Origin: Haematococcus lacustris
Lineage: Eukaryota > Chlorophyta > Chlorophyceae > Chlamydomonadales > Haematococcaceae
Reading direction: 5' to 3'
Assembly: GCA_030144725.1 (NCBI GenBank)
Contig: JASKMD010000021.1
Coordinates: 3,741,528 to 3,805,527, forward strand
DNA length: 64,000 bases
The notes below the pieces were generated by a model. That model was not told the DNA's origin. It searched no databases and saw only the letters and a list, made by a program, of their open reading frames with translations. This document shows, in pieces, positions 54,110 to 64,000 of this stretch; position 1 is the stretch's first letter; each line of letters starts with the position of its first letter. The position numbers were made by a program, and so were the translations under genes.

Positions 54110-57100
54110 TCTCCTGCTGCTGCTGCTGTTGAGCTAGCTGCTGCTGCTGCCTCTCCTGCTCCTGTTGCTGCTGGTACTTGGCCAGCTCTTCCATGGCTAC
54201 AAACAGCGAGCGGGTGCTCTTCCAGTCGTGAGGGTCATGGTGGCCCGCTGCCAGGGTGGTGCTGCTGCTGCCGCTGCCTGCCAAACGTGACAGCCCACGC
54301 CGACCTCGCTCCTGACACACCAGGCCAAGGGGAATGAATGGCAAGGGGCAAAGCATGGCCAGGCAGGGTAAGGGTTGCCGGGCAGGGTGGGGTGGGGTTG
54401 GGCAAGGCAGGTTGGGTTATTTCAAGGACGGTAGAAGCAGGGCAAGGAGGGGCAGGGCGGGGTCGGGTGAGGCGGGGTAAGACGGGGCAGGGCAGGATGG
54501 GGCCCTGCCTGCGGCCTACACTGCCCCTGCTGCACCAGTCCAGCAGCAGCTGCACGGCCCTTGGTAAGGGACCCCAACCCTACCCCTACCCCGGTCCTCC
54601 CCACACACTATGCAGTCACCCATGCCTGCACCGGCCCTGCGCCCCACCTCTTGTGACCAGCTGTGCTCGTACGAGGAAGCAGTGCCCCCAGGCGTGGGCG
54701 ACATCAGGCCGCCTGCCAGCCCAGGCGCAGCCCCGCTGGCCTGCACACTGTGCACCTGCAGCTGAGGCCCACGACCCAAACGAACTGGCCGCCCAGCTCC
54801 TCCCACTGCCATTCCGCCGCCCCCACCACCCCCAGCCGCACCGCCCAGGCCGGAGGATGACCGACTGTGCCGCCCCACGGGCGGCTGTTGTCGTTGCAGG
54901 TCATCGCATAGCAGGTCGCTGCCTGCATCGTCCGTGACGCGATGCTGCCGGGAGTGAGCATCAGCGGGCGACGACAGTCCGCTCCCTCCGCCCGTGCTGC
55001 TCAACGCGACACTGCCGGGAGTGGCATTTAAAGATCGCGGCTGGGATCCCGCAACCGGGCTGGAGGCGGCCGCGCGTGCGGCGCCCACGGCGGCTGCAGG
55101 CATGTCGCTCCTGACACCGGCGGGCAGGTCATCGTCTGTCAAAGGCCGCGGATGTTGGCGGCGACTGTCGCCTGTGCCAGCGACCCGCGGATTGAGCTGG
55201 GATTCTGAATCAGCTTCTGACGCCGCGAGTGCTGCTGATCCGCTCGGCCCCGCTGATCCGCCCAGTCCTTGCGACGACCCAGCCACACTCGGTTGCCCGG
55301 TCCACGATGTGGAAGGGACGGGCCATCCCGGAAACCCTGGCGTGTCCGGCTGAGGCTGCTGGCTCGCGGGGCTGAAGTGCACTTCGTGCTGCTGAGCTGC
55401 CGCCTGCAGCAGAGGCTGGCCCCGGGTTTGACCCTGGAGGGGTGTGGACGCAGGTGGAGCTCCCACTCCCTCCGCCGCGGACCCACTGCCAGACGCGTCG
55501 CTGACGAGGGCGCTGGTGCACTGCCCAGCATCTCTGCTCGTTACAGCTGCTGACAGGAAGCCCATGGAGGCGAGGGTGGGGGCAGGGAGTGCAGAGGTGG
55601 GGGCTGGAGGGGGAGGCGGGAGGGGGGGCAGGCTGGTGGGTTGGCTGGGGTGTGGACTGGCTGCCCCGAGGCTGCTGCCCGAGCGTGGGTGTGGGGGCAG
55701 GGCCGGGGAGCGGCTGCCATCCATCTGTGGCCAGGGTCGGGTGGGTGGTGGCAGGGCGGAGTTGAGACAGAGGGGGGACAAGAAGGCAAGGCCAGGGCAG
55801 ACAGGGGCAATAGGGGGGACAGGGCAGCACACACCGCCCAGACCCCCTCCCCCCCTCGGGTGCTACTTTGTCCATCACACCAACAGTGTTGATCCCACCC
55901 CCTGGGCCCCTGCCCATGTGCTGCCCCCAGCCCTTTGCACCTGACGCGCACCTGGCAGGGCATGGTGGTATGGAAGTGCGCCCAATCCACCGGCACGCTG
56001 CCCAGGCGGCCGTTGGTCACTGCGTCAGGCCAGGCAGTGGCAAATCAGGCCTGCCATGGCTAATGAGGCAGCAGCAGCTGCACATCGCTTAGAAGGGCCC
56101 ACAGCAGGTCGCTGCGACAACCTGTCCTTCCCGACCGCCCAGCTGAACGTGCCGCTGGGCCTCCAGCCTGCCTTGCCCCCAACTGCCTTGCCCCCAACTG
56201 CCTTGCCCCCAACTGCCTTGCCCCCAACTGCCTTGCCCCCAACTGCCTTGCCCCCAACTGCCTTGCCCCCAACTGCCTTGCCCCCAACTGCCTTGCCCAC
56301 AGCAGGCCATTGCCTCACCGCACCCCAATGGCCTCACACCCTGGCTGGGTCCTCAAGGGGAGAGCTGCTCACCAGTGAGGATGGGGTGGAAGACTGCGCC
56401 CCAGCGCACCCCTGACAGCACTGAGTACACCTTGGTGCGCTGCTGGATCCTGTTGCTGGCGTAGCAGGTGGCCTGGGTACACAGTAAAGCACCTAAGTTG
56501 GGACACCCCGTTTCTCGTGTTCTCTTGATTCTTTACCGAAAGCCCCCGTTTCTTTTCCGCGCATCGCGTTCTTAGGTGGTTACTAGGGTGGTTGTCGGCC
56601 CGCGTCATGTTTGCGCGTTGTGGGAGCAGAGATCTCAACACTGCCGGGGCCGCCGGTTTGAACCCCATCGGGAGTTAAGGCCCGGCCGCGACTACCAGGA
56701 GCGTTTCAGGAAGCTTCCTTAACGCTCCTAGATACCTTGGTGGGTAACAAAGATGGTGCAGTCGGTGCGCTGTGTCAAATGTGCGACTGTCCGGCCGTAG
56801 CGCTTGCCATGTTGGGAGGTAATTTCGGCATGTAACAATAAATGGCCTTTCTACTTGCAGAGCTCAGGCCCCGGCCCTTGCTCAGATGATCACCGCTTCT
56901 GCCACACGCGCTAGGTGGTCTAGCAAAGCTTCTAACGGGGCACGCCACAGGGCTAGCATGCTTGCAGCCACCGCTCGGGCCCTCTCCAAGTTCAAAAGGG
57001 GGGCTACGCGCCCTTCTGTGCGTGCTGTGGCAAAACAGCATGGCGTCCCCCGCTCCAACCTCAACGACTTCATCAACATGGGGGGTGGGTTGCTACAAGG

Positions 57101-60100
57101 GGGAGACTGACAGCTTTGACTTAGGCAGAGGAGATGCAGCTGGTCAGCATTGTCAAGGGGGTATAAGCGTAGGGTAGGGGGGTGACCAGATTGGACCTCC
57201 TTGGAGTAGTGCAGTGGGCCTGCGAGGTCCGTGTGAGCAAGGGCCTGCCACACCTCTTCCTTGATGCAAGCCCGAGCAGCAATTGAAGCCATGGAATTAA
57301 ACTGAATTTAAGAGTATGAATTAATTAAAAATATTACCATACTAAACGAAGTCATTAAAGCGGGCCTTTGCCAAGACAGGCTTATACACCCCCAACAAGG
57401 AGCAGCTGCTGGCAACTGCTTAAGCCTCCATCCAAGCTGGCAAGAGCACGGCGACTCTGGCACAATGGAAGGCCTAAATGTGACCAACGATATGATGGAT
57501 GCAACTTTCAGTTGCTCAATGGAGGAGCAACCTCCGTTGTATTTTCGGACAGTGGGCCACTTCTACAACAGGCAGGAGCTGAAAGAGCAGCTTTCCATGA
57601 GGGCAGCTCAGTATGGCAGAGGGGCTTGCGTGGAGAGGGGGGTGCACATCGTGGTGCTTTAACTTTCGACTCACAACACAGCTTTTATGTGGATTTTTGG
57701 TGCCATCTGGTGCTAGGACCTATAGTGGTACAGTGCCGAGAAGGGCAGGACCAAATTTCTCCTGAAAAATGTTTATACTTGAGCGTCTCAACATAGGTGC
57801 ACTTAGTTTGGAAAACCGGTTTTAGGGGGGGTATCCCACTGGCCAAGTCATAAGTTTCCAGTCCTTGAGAATTATACTAAGCTGGAGGCATTGGCAGCTA
57901 GAGGACTTGTAGATCTCTCCAACGATATGAGTTGCATTCGTTTTGTCCAAGCAAGTGATGAGTTGTGCCACCCCCCGTTTCAAAATGTCCCAACTTAGGT
58001 GCTTATCTGTGTAGGCCCGGGGGGGAGGAGGAGGAGGCTACGCAAGGTGAGCACAGCCCGGGGGGAGAAGGGACACTGCCAGGCAGGACAGCGAAGCCAG
58101 CCTCCCCCTTACCCTCCTCACCACCCTCTCCTCCTATCCTACCTCTTATCTCCTTTACCCCACCTCCTCCTCCTCCTCCTTCCCCTTCACCCTCTCTTTC
58201 CTCCCCTCCACCTCCTCTAACTGCTGCACCCTGCCCCTCCCTGCCCCTCCCTGCCCCTCCCTGCCCCTCCCTGCCCCTCCCTGCCCCTCCCTGCCCCTCC
58301 CTGCCCCTCCCTGCCCCTCCCTTCCCCTCCCTTCCCCTCCCTTCCCCTCCCTTCCCCTCCCTTCCCCTCCCTTCCCCTCCCTTCCCCTCCCTTCCCCTCC
58401 CTTCCCCTCCCTTCCCCTCCCTTCCCCTCCCTTCCCCTCCCTTCCCCTCCCTTCCCCTCCCTTCCCCTCCCTTCCCCTCCCTTCCCCTCCCTTCCCCTCC
58501 CTTCCCCTCCCTTCCCCTCCCTTCCCCTCCCTTCCCCTCCCTTCCCCTCCCTGCCCCTCCCTTCCCCTCCCTGCCCCTCCCTGCCCCTCCCTGCCCCTCC
58601 CTGCCCCTCCCTGCCCCTCCCCGCCCTTACCCTGACGGTGACGAGGATCTCAGCATCAGCATCCTGCCTCTTGGCCGCAAGGCTGGTCCACGCTGCCAGC
58701 GGGCTGCCTTCCTCGTCCAGGGCATGGGTCATGATCACCGGCAGCCTGCAGCCATGCACCGCATCCACAGCGCACAGCAGTCAGTGAGCACAGCCCTGGG
58801 CAGGGCTGCGCAGGCAAACCTCACCCACAGCGCACAATATGGGTCAGCAGGAGCAGACCTGGGCAACGCAGAAGGCAGACCATCCACGCCCCATCATGTA
58901 CAAATCGCGGCTGTTCTCACTTGCAAGCGTAACCATCGTTGTGCTCACTGGCAAGCGGTGAGGGGCCACTGCACGTCTGAGCCAGCCTTGGCCCCAGGGC
59001 CAGGAATTCAGGGGTCTGGGGTTAAATTCTCACTCCTGGCACTAGGTACTCGCGTCACAGAGAAATGAGAAGATTGCAGGCAGCACCCCCACCTGACCTG
59101 GCCTGGGGTCACCTGCTCCTCGACCCTACCTCCTCACCTCACCTCACCCTGCCCCAGACTACAGGCCCCAGATTACCGACTCCTTGCCCAAGGCCGACCC
59201 CAACACACAAACCACAGAGCCGTCACCACAGCCCTCAGCCTCCCCTTCCCTCACCGCCATCCCTCAAACCCAACCTCCTTCCCTCACCGTCGCCCCCTAT
59301 CCCAGCCCTAGACCCCACCCTGGCCCACTGACCTGAGCGTGGGTTCAGCCGGCTGCAGGCTCAGCTGGTGCGCGGTGTAGGGCAGGCTTTCCCCCTCTGC
59401 TGTCACCCGCGCCTGCAGCACCCCACCAGCAGGCAGGCAGACAGGCAAGGAGGTAGGCTGGCTAGCTGGATGGCTGGCCAACACACCTAAAAAGCTGCAT
59501 GGAATTGCTCGCATGGCTGACATGCCACCCATGGCCCCATCCCTGCCTCGCCTCTGTCTACGGCCCCTCTCCCAGCCCCCCACCCCACCCCACCCCACCC
59601 CTGCCCCCACATGCTGTTCAGCTGCAGGCCTGCCAGGAGGCGAACCTGCCATCTGAAGATGTGCGCCGTGACGACCACGTTCATCATCTGTGAGCCGCCT
59701 GGGTAAGTGTCGCCCAGCCTGCGCACCCACCAACGGGGTCCAGGCAAGACTGCGGGCGGGCAGGCGGTCTGTAAGGATAGGCTAGTGGGCAAGATGACCG
59801 GCCGAGAGGACGGGGGCCAGGCAGTAGGCAGTATGGCCTCAACCACCCTGCCTGCTGCCTGGCCCCGGCCCTGCTGCCCTGGCCCTGCTGCCCTGTTGCC
59901 CTCGTCCTTCCTGGCTGACCTGAACATAAGCAGGCGCCGGCCATCCCGCGCGCCCACCACAGCCTCGTCCGACAGCACCAGGGTGTTAGCGGCCAGCTGG
60001 GGGGAGGGCACTGCGCAGCGCTCCGTACCCGTCATCACCTGGGTCAAGCGGGGCAGCAGCAGAAAGGGGAGCAGGGAGGCAATGAGGCAGGGGTAAGGCG

Positions 60101-63100
60101 CCAGAGCCTGAAGCAGCAGGGAGGCCTCCCCCTGCATGATGGACAGCCCCAGCTGCTGTACCCTTGCTCACACCCAGGTGGGCGGGCGGGCGGGCGGCCT
60201 CCCCCTGCATGTGCCCACCTTGCGTGACAGCTTGCTGGGCAGCACCAGGTCTAGCCCCCGCTGCGGCTCCACATCATGGAACCTGCAGCCAGCCAGGCAG
60301 GCCAGGTGCCACCAACGGAGGCTCAACCCCGCCTGCCTGCCCTCCGGGTATGAGTTGGTGCGGCTGGCTGGGTAGCCTGGTGCTCCAGGGGCTGTATCCG
60401 CATGGTCCTTCAACCCTCTGAATGTGCCTCACAAACATGCCATTGCTGTTGCCTATACACAGCCATCTAATCAGGCCAGGCCAACACTAGCTGCAGCCAC
60501 CAGCCAGCATGGCCGTGTGTACAGCAGCAGCCGCCAGCCAGCAGTGAGCAGCAGGGGGGAACAGGCCCAGGACCCAAGGCAGGGCGGGTCGGTCCAGTGG
60601 GCTGACCCTTACCTGGCTACGTCCACTGTGTGCTGTGTGCTTCCCTGAGGGGCGTAGGCCAGGATGGGGGCGAACACGTGACCCCAGTGGATCTCCTGCG
60701 TGACGCACACCATCAGCACCACTCAGGGCTGACGTATGCCGCAGGGCTAGGGCCAGGGTCGGGGTCGGCGTCGGGGCCGGGGCCGGGGCCGGGGCTGGGG
60801 CCAGGGCCGGGGTCGGGGTCGGGGTCGTGGCTTACCTGGGGCAGGTAGCTCTGGCGCACGTGGAAATTGTCACCCAGCTCCGTGGTACCCCTGAACACAA
60901 TCACGATCTCTGCTCCAAGAGCCTGCGGCCGAAAGGCAGGCAGGGGCCAGCAGCAGCAGGAAGTGCCAGGCAGGTCAGGAGCCCAGGACCAGCAAATGAG
61001 ACCATCGACCAGGTCATGTTTAGGGACCATGGGAGCAGCGACTATAAGAAGCCTGAGCAGAATATTGTCAATTCAGCTGGCCTCTTTTGCCGCCTGAACA
61101 GCAGATATGCTCTACTAGGCAAGTGGCGGGGCTTGATCCCGTGACCTCTACGTATTGCCGAGACCAGCTAGGCCGTTGTGCTGTAAACAGGGTTGAGCAG
61201 AACCCAACAAGACATAAATACACCACCAACAGCAGTACGAGGCTTTCGTCATCGTCACACTCGGCAGGACTGGGCTGCGGTCAGTGGGGCAAATGTGCTT
61301 GCAGCTGGATGCTGCACAGTAATGCCGACTGGTACAGGTAAGACCGTGACGCCAGGAGTTTGCTGCAAATGCCACAGTGCTGCCCCTGGCCCAAGGCCTG
61401 CAGGCCTGCCTGTCTGTCTGCCTGCCTGTCTGCCTGTCTGGCCCAAGCCCGGCCTGCATGCAGCCCAGCGCACCTCTAACGCCTGCTGAGTCATGCCATA
61501 CAGGGCACTGCGCTCGTCAATGGTGTGTTCACACACCACAGGCAGGATCACGCAGGGGTCGAAGTAGCTGATGGGCAGCTCCTGGCAGCAGCAGGAATGC
61601 AGCCAGGGGGTAGCAGCGGCGCACAGCAGGCCAGGCATCAGCAGGAATGAGAGAGGACGCTTCACCAGCGGTTTTGCATATTATAGCTTGAAGTTTGCTG
61701 ACATTTTTCATCTGTGCGTTTCTTTCGGTCAAGCTATAAATGTATGCCATGTCACTTTGAGCGATAAATCATGCGTCAGGGCGAAGAAAAACCCACTGAT
61801 GTGCAGGCAAGCCAGCAGCATGTATGGCCCCATCCTCGACTACCCTTGCTGCTGTCACCCCACTCTTGTGTCCCTCCTTACTGCTGCTGCGCTGCATCTG
61901 ACCAAGAGATCGGTCACGAGATAGGGGCTCCAGACCACCAACTTGACCAGGTCCAGACAGCTGCAGGCTGTGGCTCATGGCCTTGGCCCCTATCTCGTGA
62001 CTGCTCTCTTGGTCGGATGCAGCGCAGCAGCAGAAAGGAGACACACCCCTCACCACCCCCACTGAGCCCAGTGCCCTGCCTGACCCTGGATCTTAGCAGA
62101 GGACCTCCCAGACCCACACCTCTGTCAGCACCCCCTTAAAGCCTGCCTCCCCTCTCCCAGACCCAACCCTGCCGGCCCCTGCCCATCCTACTCCCCAGTA
62201 CAGCCCACAACGCCCCCACAGTCATTAACGACACCTCAGCTACTCTCAAGCCTGCCCTGCCCTCCTGCCGGTCCCATCCTCCTGCACCTCACATGCCCCT
62301 GGCACCCCCTGCCCGCTGTCACTGCACACACACCCCAACCACACCTGCACGCGCACTGGGATGTGCTCCCCCTCGCTGGTGGTGTGCCCTTCACGGTGCA
62401 GGCCCCAGGTGTAGAGGTAGGCATGCACCTCTGGCTGAACCACCTGCCTCACCTGGATGTCTGCTACCCGGAACATGCTGCAGCAGCAGGACCACCAGGT
62501 GCAGCAGCGGTGGGAGTGGCAGGGGTGGGAGTGGCAGGGGTGGCAGCGGCAGTGGCAGCAGAAGCAGCAGGCGCAACTGGGGTGCCAGGACAGCATGCAT
62601 ATAGAGCATGCAAGGCGCACTACTGCTGGAATATAGCACGCTGCACTGGCAGCTAAGCCTGGCAAACCATCCTCATTAGTTGCCACCACATGGTGCCAGT
62701 AGCGCTGTTCATGTGTTGCTCACAATTTCAGCTCGCCGTCCCGCCTCGCAATAGTCGCACAGTCGGAGATGAGGATGGTCCGCCCGCGGTTCTTCGGATG
62801 ACTGACCCGGGCCAACGCGATACCGATGATCAAACTGTCAACCACCACCGTCAGCAGCGAGTGCGCCGCCACCGACACGGCCGTCAGCCAGCAGTCGCCA
62901 GGAGCGCGAGTGCCGTAACCTGCGCAGCAGCAGCGCGGGCGGCGCAACTGCTTGCGCGTTGCTGCAACACAGCCTGCGGAGCTGCGCAGAGTATCACGAC
63001 GTCAATTGGCAACCGTGCCGGCAGACTCACCAATCGTCATCTGCGTGTCAATCGCGAACTGGAAGGAGGAAACCAAGCCGCTGATGCCCTCGAAGCACTC

Positions 63101-63798
63101 CTCATAGTACCTGCGGAGACAAGGCTCGGTTTAGGACCCCTCTGATGAAGCTTGCACGTTGCATAGCTCCCTCCTATCCTTGTTCTCCTTTTTGTATTGC
63201 TCGTCCTAACCGCCCCACAGCTCACGCCGGACCATATTGCTTGCCCTGTGCCCTGCGTCCCTGCCTCAGCCCTGCGGCCCTGGAGCCGCCACCCACCACC
63301 AGATGGTGTAGTATACAAGTGACCAGAAGGTCAGGCTGGTGAGGTACAGCAGCAGCAGCACGAAGAGGATGAAGGACAATCGGCTGTTGACAGCGGAATG
63401 GAATAAGTCTGCAGCGCTCCACACCAAAACACATGTGCAGGCACAGGCCAGGTGAGCCAGGGTCTGCCGAGGCAGGTCTGGCCAGACAACGGACTGCTTG
63501 ACCACAACAGCCACAGAGGCAGTGTGAGGGGCACACACACGCCATACAACAGAGCCTAGTAGCTGTCGACCAAGCAACCGTGTTAGCGGTAGCAGCAGTA
63601 GGAACTCAGCCCAGCCCACTTCTACATTGTGTCCCCGGCTCGTCTCCTGCACCCCTGCCTGCACCCCTGCCTGCATCCCTGCCTGACCCCCTGCCTGACC
63701 CCCTGCCTGACCCGCGCACCCCACCTCGCTTGAGCCTATGCTGCAAGACTTGCTGCCAGGTGATGCCCGTGACCTTGAGGCGCGACCGGCCTGCATGC
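54066..63798 (-). CDS. Inward-rectifier K+ channel with two tandem cytoplasmic domains (5' partial)
   Basis: Seventeen exons, all phases consistent, about 936 residues: 63798-63725, 63408-63300, 63110-63031, 62919-62724, 62477-62345, 61581-61474, 60922-60836, 60695-60613, 60282-60219, 60038-59920, 59718-59646, 59412-59333, 58745-58631, 56472-56373, 56019-55952, 55724-54648, 54311-54066. M1 is [18 protein letters not shown]. The pore is [13 protein letters not shown], its filter Gly codon split by an intron. M2 ([18 protein letters not shown]) runs into [13 protein letters not shown]. Cytoplasmic domain 1: [53 protein letters not shown]. Domain 2 repeats it: [62 protein letters not shown] Ser/Pro/Gly-rich tail and a poly-Gln coiled coil end the protein. 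The first exon starts mid-codon, so the N-terminus lies further right. It should be a plasma- or organelle-membrane K+ channel; gating is unknown. Confidence 0.88.
56167..56300. repeat. 15-bp minisatellite in a channel intron
   Basis: Nine units of cttgcccccaactgc in the intron between channel exons 56472-56373 and 56019-55952. Confidence 0.97.
56480..58011. mobile_element. Tc1/mariner-like transposon, 1,532 bp, probably non-autonomous
   Basis: Ends are inverted repeats: cacagtaaagcacctaag on the left; the right end reads cacagataagcacctaag on the minus strand, both continuing ttgggaca. The element is flanked by TA on each side (56478-56479 and 58012-58013), the target of the Tc1/mariner superfamily. 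It sits in the intron before the channel exon 56472-56373, three bases from the acceptor AG. Inside, only a short HTH-type ORF and unrecognised frames are seen; no DDE/D domain was recognised. Confidence 0.85.
56886..57110 (+). pseudogene. HTH-domain fragment of a Tc1/mariner (pogo-like) transposase
   Basis: 74 codons from ATG. The core [20 protein letters not shown] followed by [12 protein letters not shown] has the pattern of a psq/CENP-B-type helix-turn-helix ([16 protein letters not shown]). Stops soon after, and no catalytic domain follows within the element in an open frame. Supports assignment of the element to the pogo/Tc1-mariner group, while indicating that this copy cannot make a full transposase unless introns are missed. 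Confidence 0.6.
58195..58625. repeat. (CCCTTCCCCT)n / (CCCTGCCCCT)n satellite in a channel intron
   Basis: About 43 ten-base units of ccctncccct type (n = g at both ends, t in the middle), ending 6-10 bases from the donor of channel exon 58745-58631. Together with the Tc1/mariner-like element it makes up most of a ~2.16-kb intron. Confidence 0.96.
61090..61200 (-). repeat. tRNA-like segment, possible SINE head
   Basis: On the minus strand, ggcctagctggtctcgg resembles a Pol III A box, and about 30 bases on ggtcacgggatcaagcccc resembles a B box with a T-arm-like inverted repeat. It lies in the channel intron 60923-61473. A proper tRNA fold with an anticodon arm was not evident, so a tRNA-derived SINE or relic is preferred. 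Confidence 0.35.
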
Positions 63799-64000
63799 CT
63801 GCAGCAGAGCCAGGGCCAGGCAGCAGACGCGGGGCACACAGCAATAGGCCACATGGCAATAGGCTCAGGGGTGCAGCAAAAGCAGGGAAAGGCAGCAGGC
63901 CACCCTGAGCCCTGGGCCCTGGAAACTCTGAAGACCCATGCTCTTGACAACTACAGCAACGTGAGGTTGTGGCGCGCAGCAGCTCCTGGTGGGCTAGCCG
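63799..64000 (-). other. Right edge, probable intron and 5' exon of the channel gene
   Basis: The minus-strand frame at the very edge (AHQELLRATTSR) may belong to an upstream exon of the channel, which must exist because the first modelled exon begins with one base of a codon. Not enough sequence to decide. Confidence 0.3.

Noticed and set aside
54516..54600. Cys-containing extension ([10 protein letters not shown]) after channel exon 55724-54648 as a zinc finger
   Set aside because: It lies past a donor site in what phase-consistent splicing makes an intron, and only one CxxC pair is present.
56640..56690. tRNA T-arm-like ccggtttgaaccccatcgg inside the Tc1/mariner-like element
   Set aside because: An isolated B-box-like word without a tRNA fold.

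Overview
The window is nuclear DNA of a eukaryote, most likely a chlorophycean green alga. Evidence: intron-dense genes with GT-AG and a few GC-AG introns, moderately GC-rich sequence, TGTAA motifs near gene ends, a Copia element, a Fanzor (eukaryotic TnpB-like) element of a kind I associate with chlamydomonadalean algae, and an aurora-like kinase of the algal CALK/ALK type. Haematococcus is my best guess at genus, but this is inference. About half of the window is repetitive.

Layout. 1-4710: copy 1 of a ~4.2-4.7 kb dispersed repeat whose second copy lies at 33346-37467. 4711-18282: four tandem 2,215-bp units, each carrying a three-exon RING-CH (MARCH-type) gene. The first is fused to the dispersed repeat and the fourth is split by a complete 5,485-bp Copia retrotransposon (11459-16943) with apparently identical 249-bp LTRs and a 5-bp target duplication. 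19085-24756 (+): a 13-exon aurora-like protein kinase, facing convergently 25982-30933 (-), a ten-exon AFG1/LACE1-type mitochondrial AAA ATPase. 32300-33345: pentanucleotide satellites leading into repeat copy 2. 38091-40424: an internally deleted hAT transposon with TIRs and 8-bp target duplications. 40433-41504 (+): an unrecognised coiled-coil gene. 42125-42443: two palindromic elements. 43285-44377 (-): SFT2-type Golgi membrane protein. 44461-47836: a segment carrying a Fanzor-like RuvC nuclease gene (-), flanked by 16-bp direct repeats; one of its introns is almost entirely (AGGTC)n. 48450-48960 (-): coiled-coil ORF. 49052-49551: 500-bp assembly gap. 49948-50477 (+): 3' end of a CPBP/CAAX-type membrane protease. 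52780-53563 (-): remnant of a second hAT. 54066-64000 (-): a 17+ exon inward-rectifier potassium channel gene that runs off the right edge; a Tc1/mariner-like element and satellites sit in its introns.

The most unusual gene is the potassium channel. One pore module (M1, filter TIGYG, M2) is followed in phase by two successive Kir-type cytoplasmic domains and a ~440-residue Pro/Ser/Gly-rich, poly-Gln tail. The host genes do not form an operon-like pathway. They are ordinary eukaryotic genes separated and invaded by mobile DNA. Gene models were built by hand from splice-site and phase agreement plus family motifs; no similarity search was possible.
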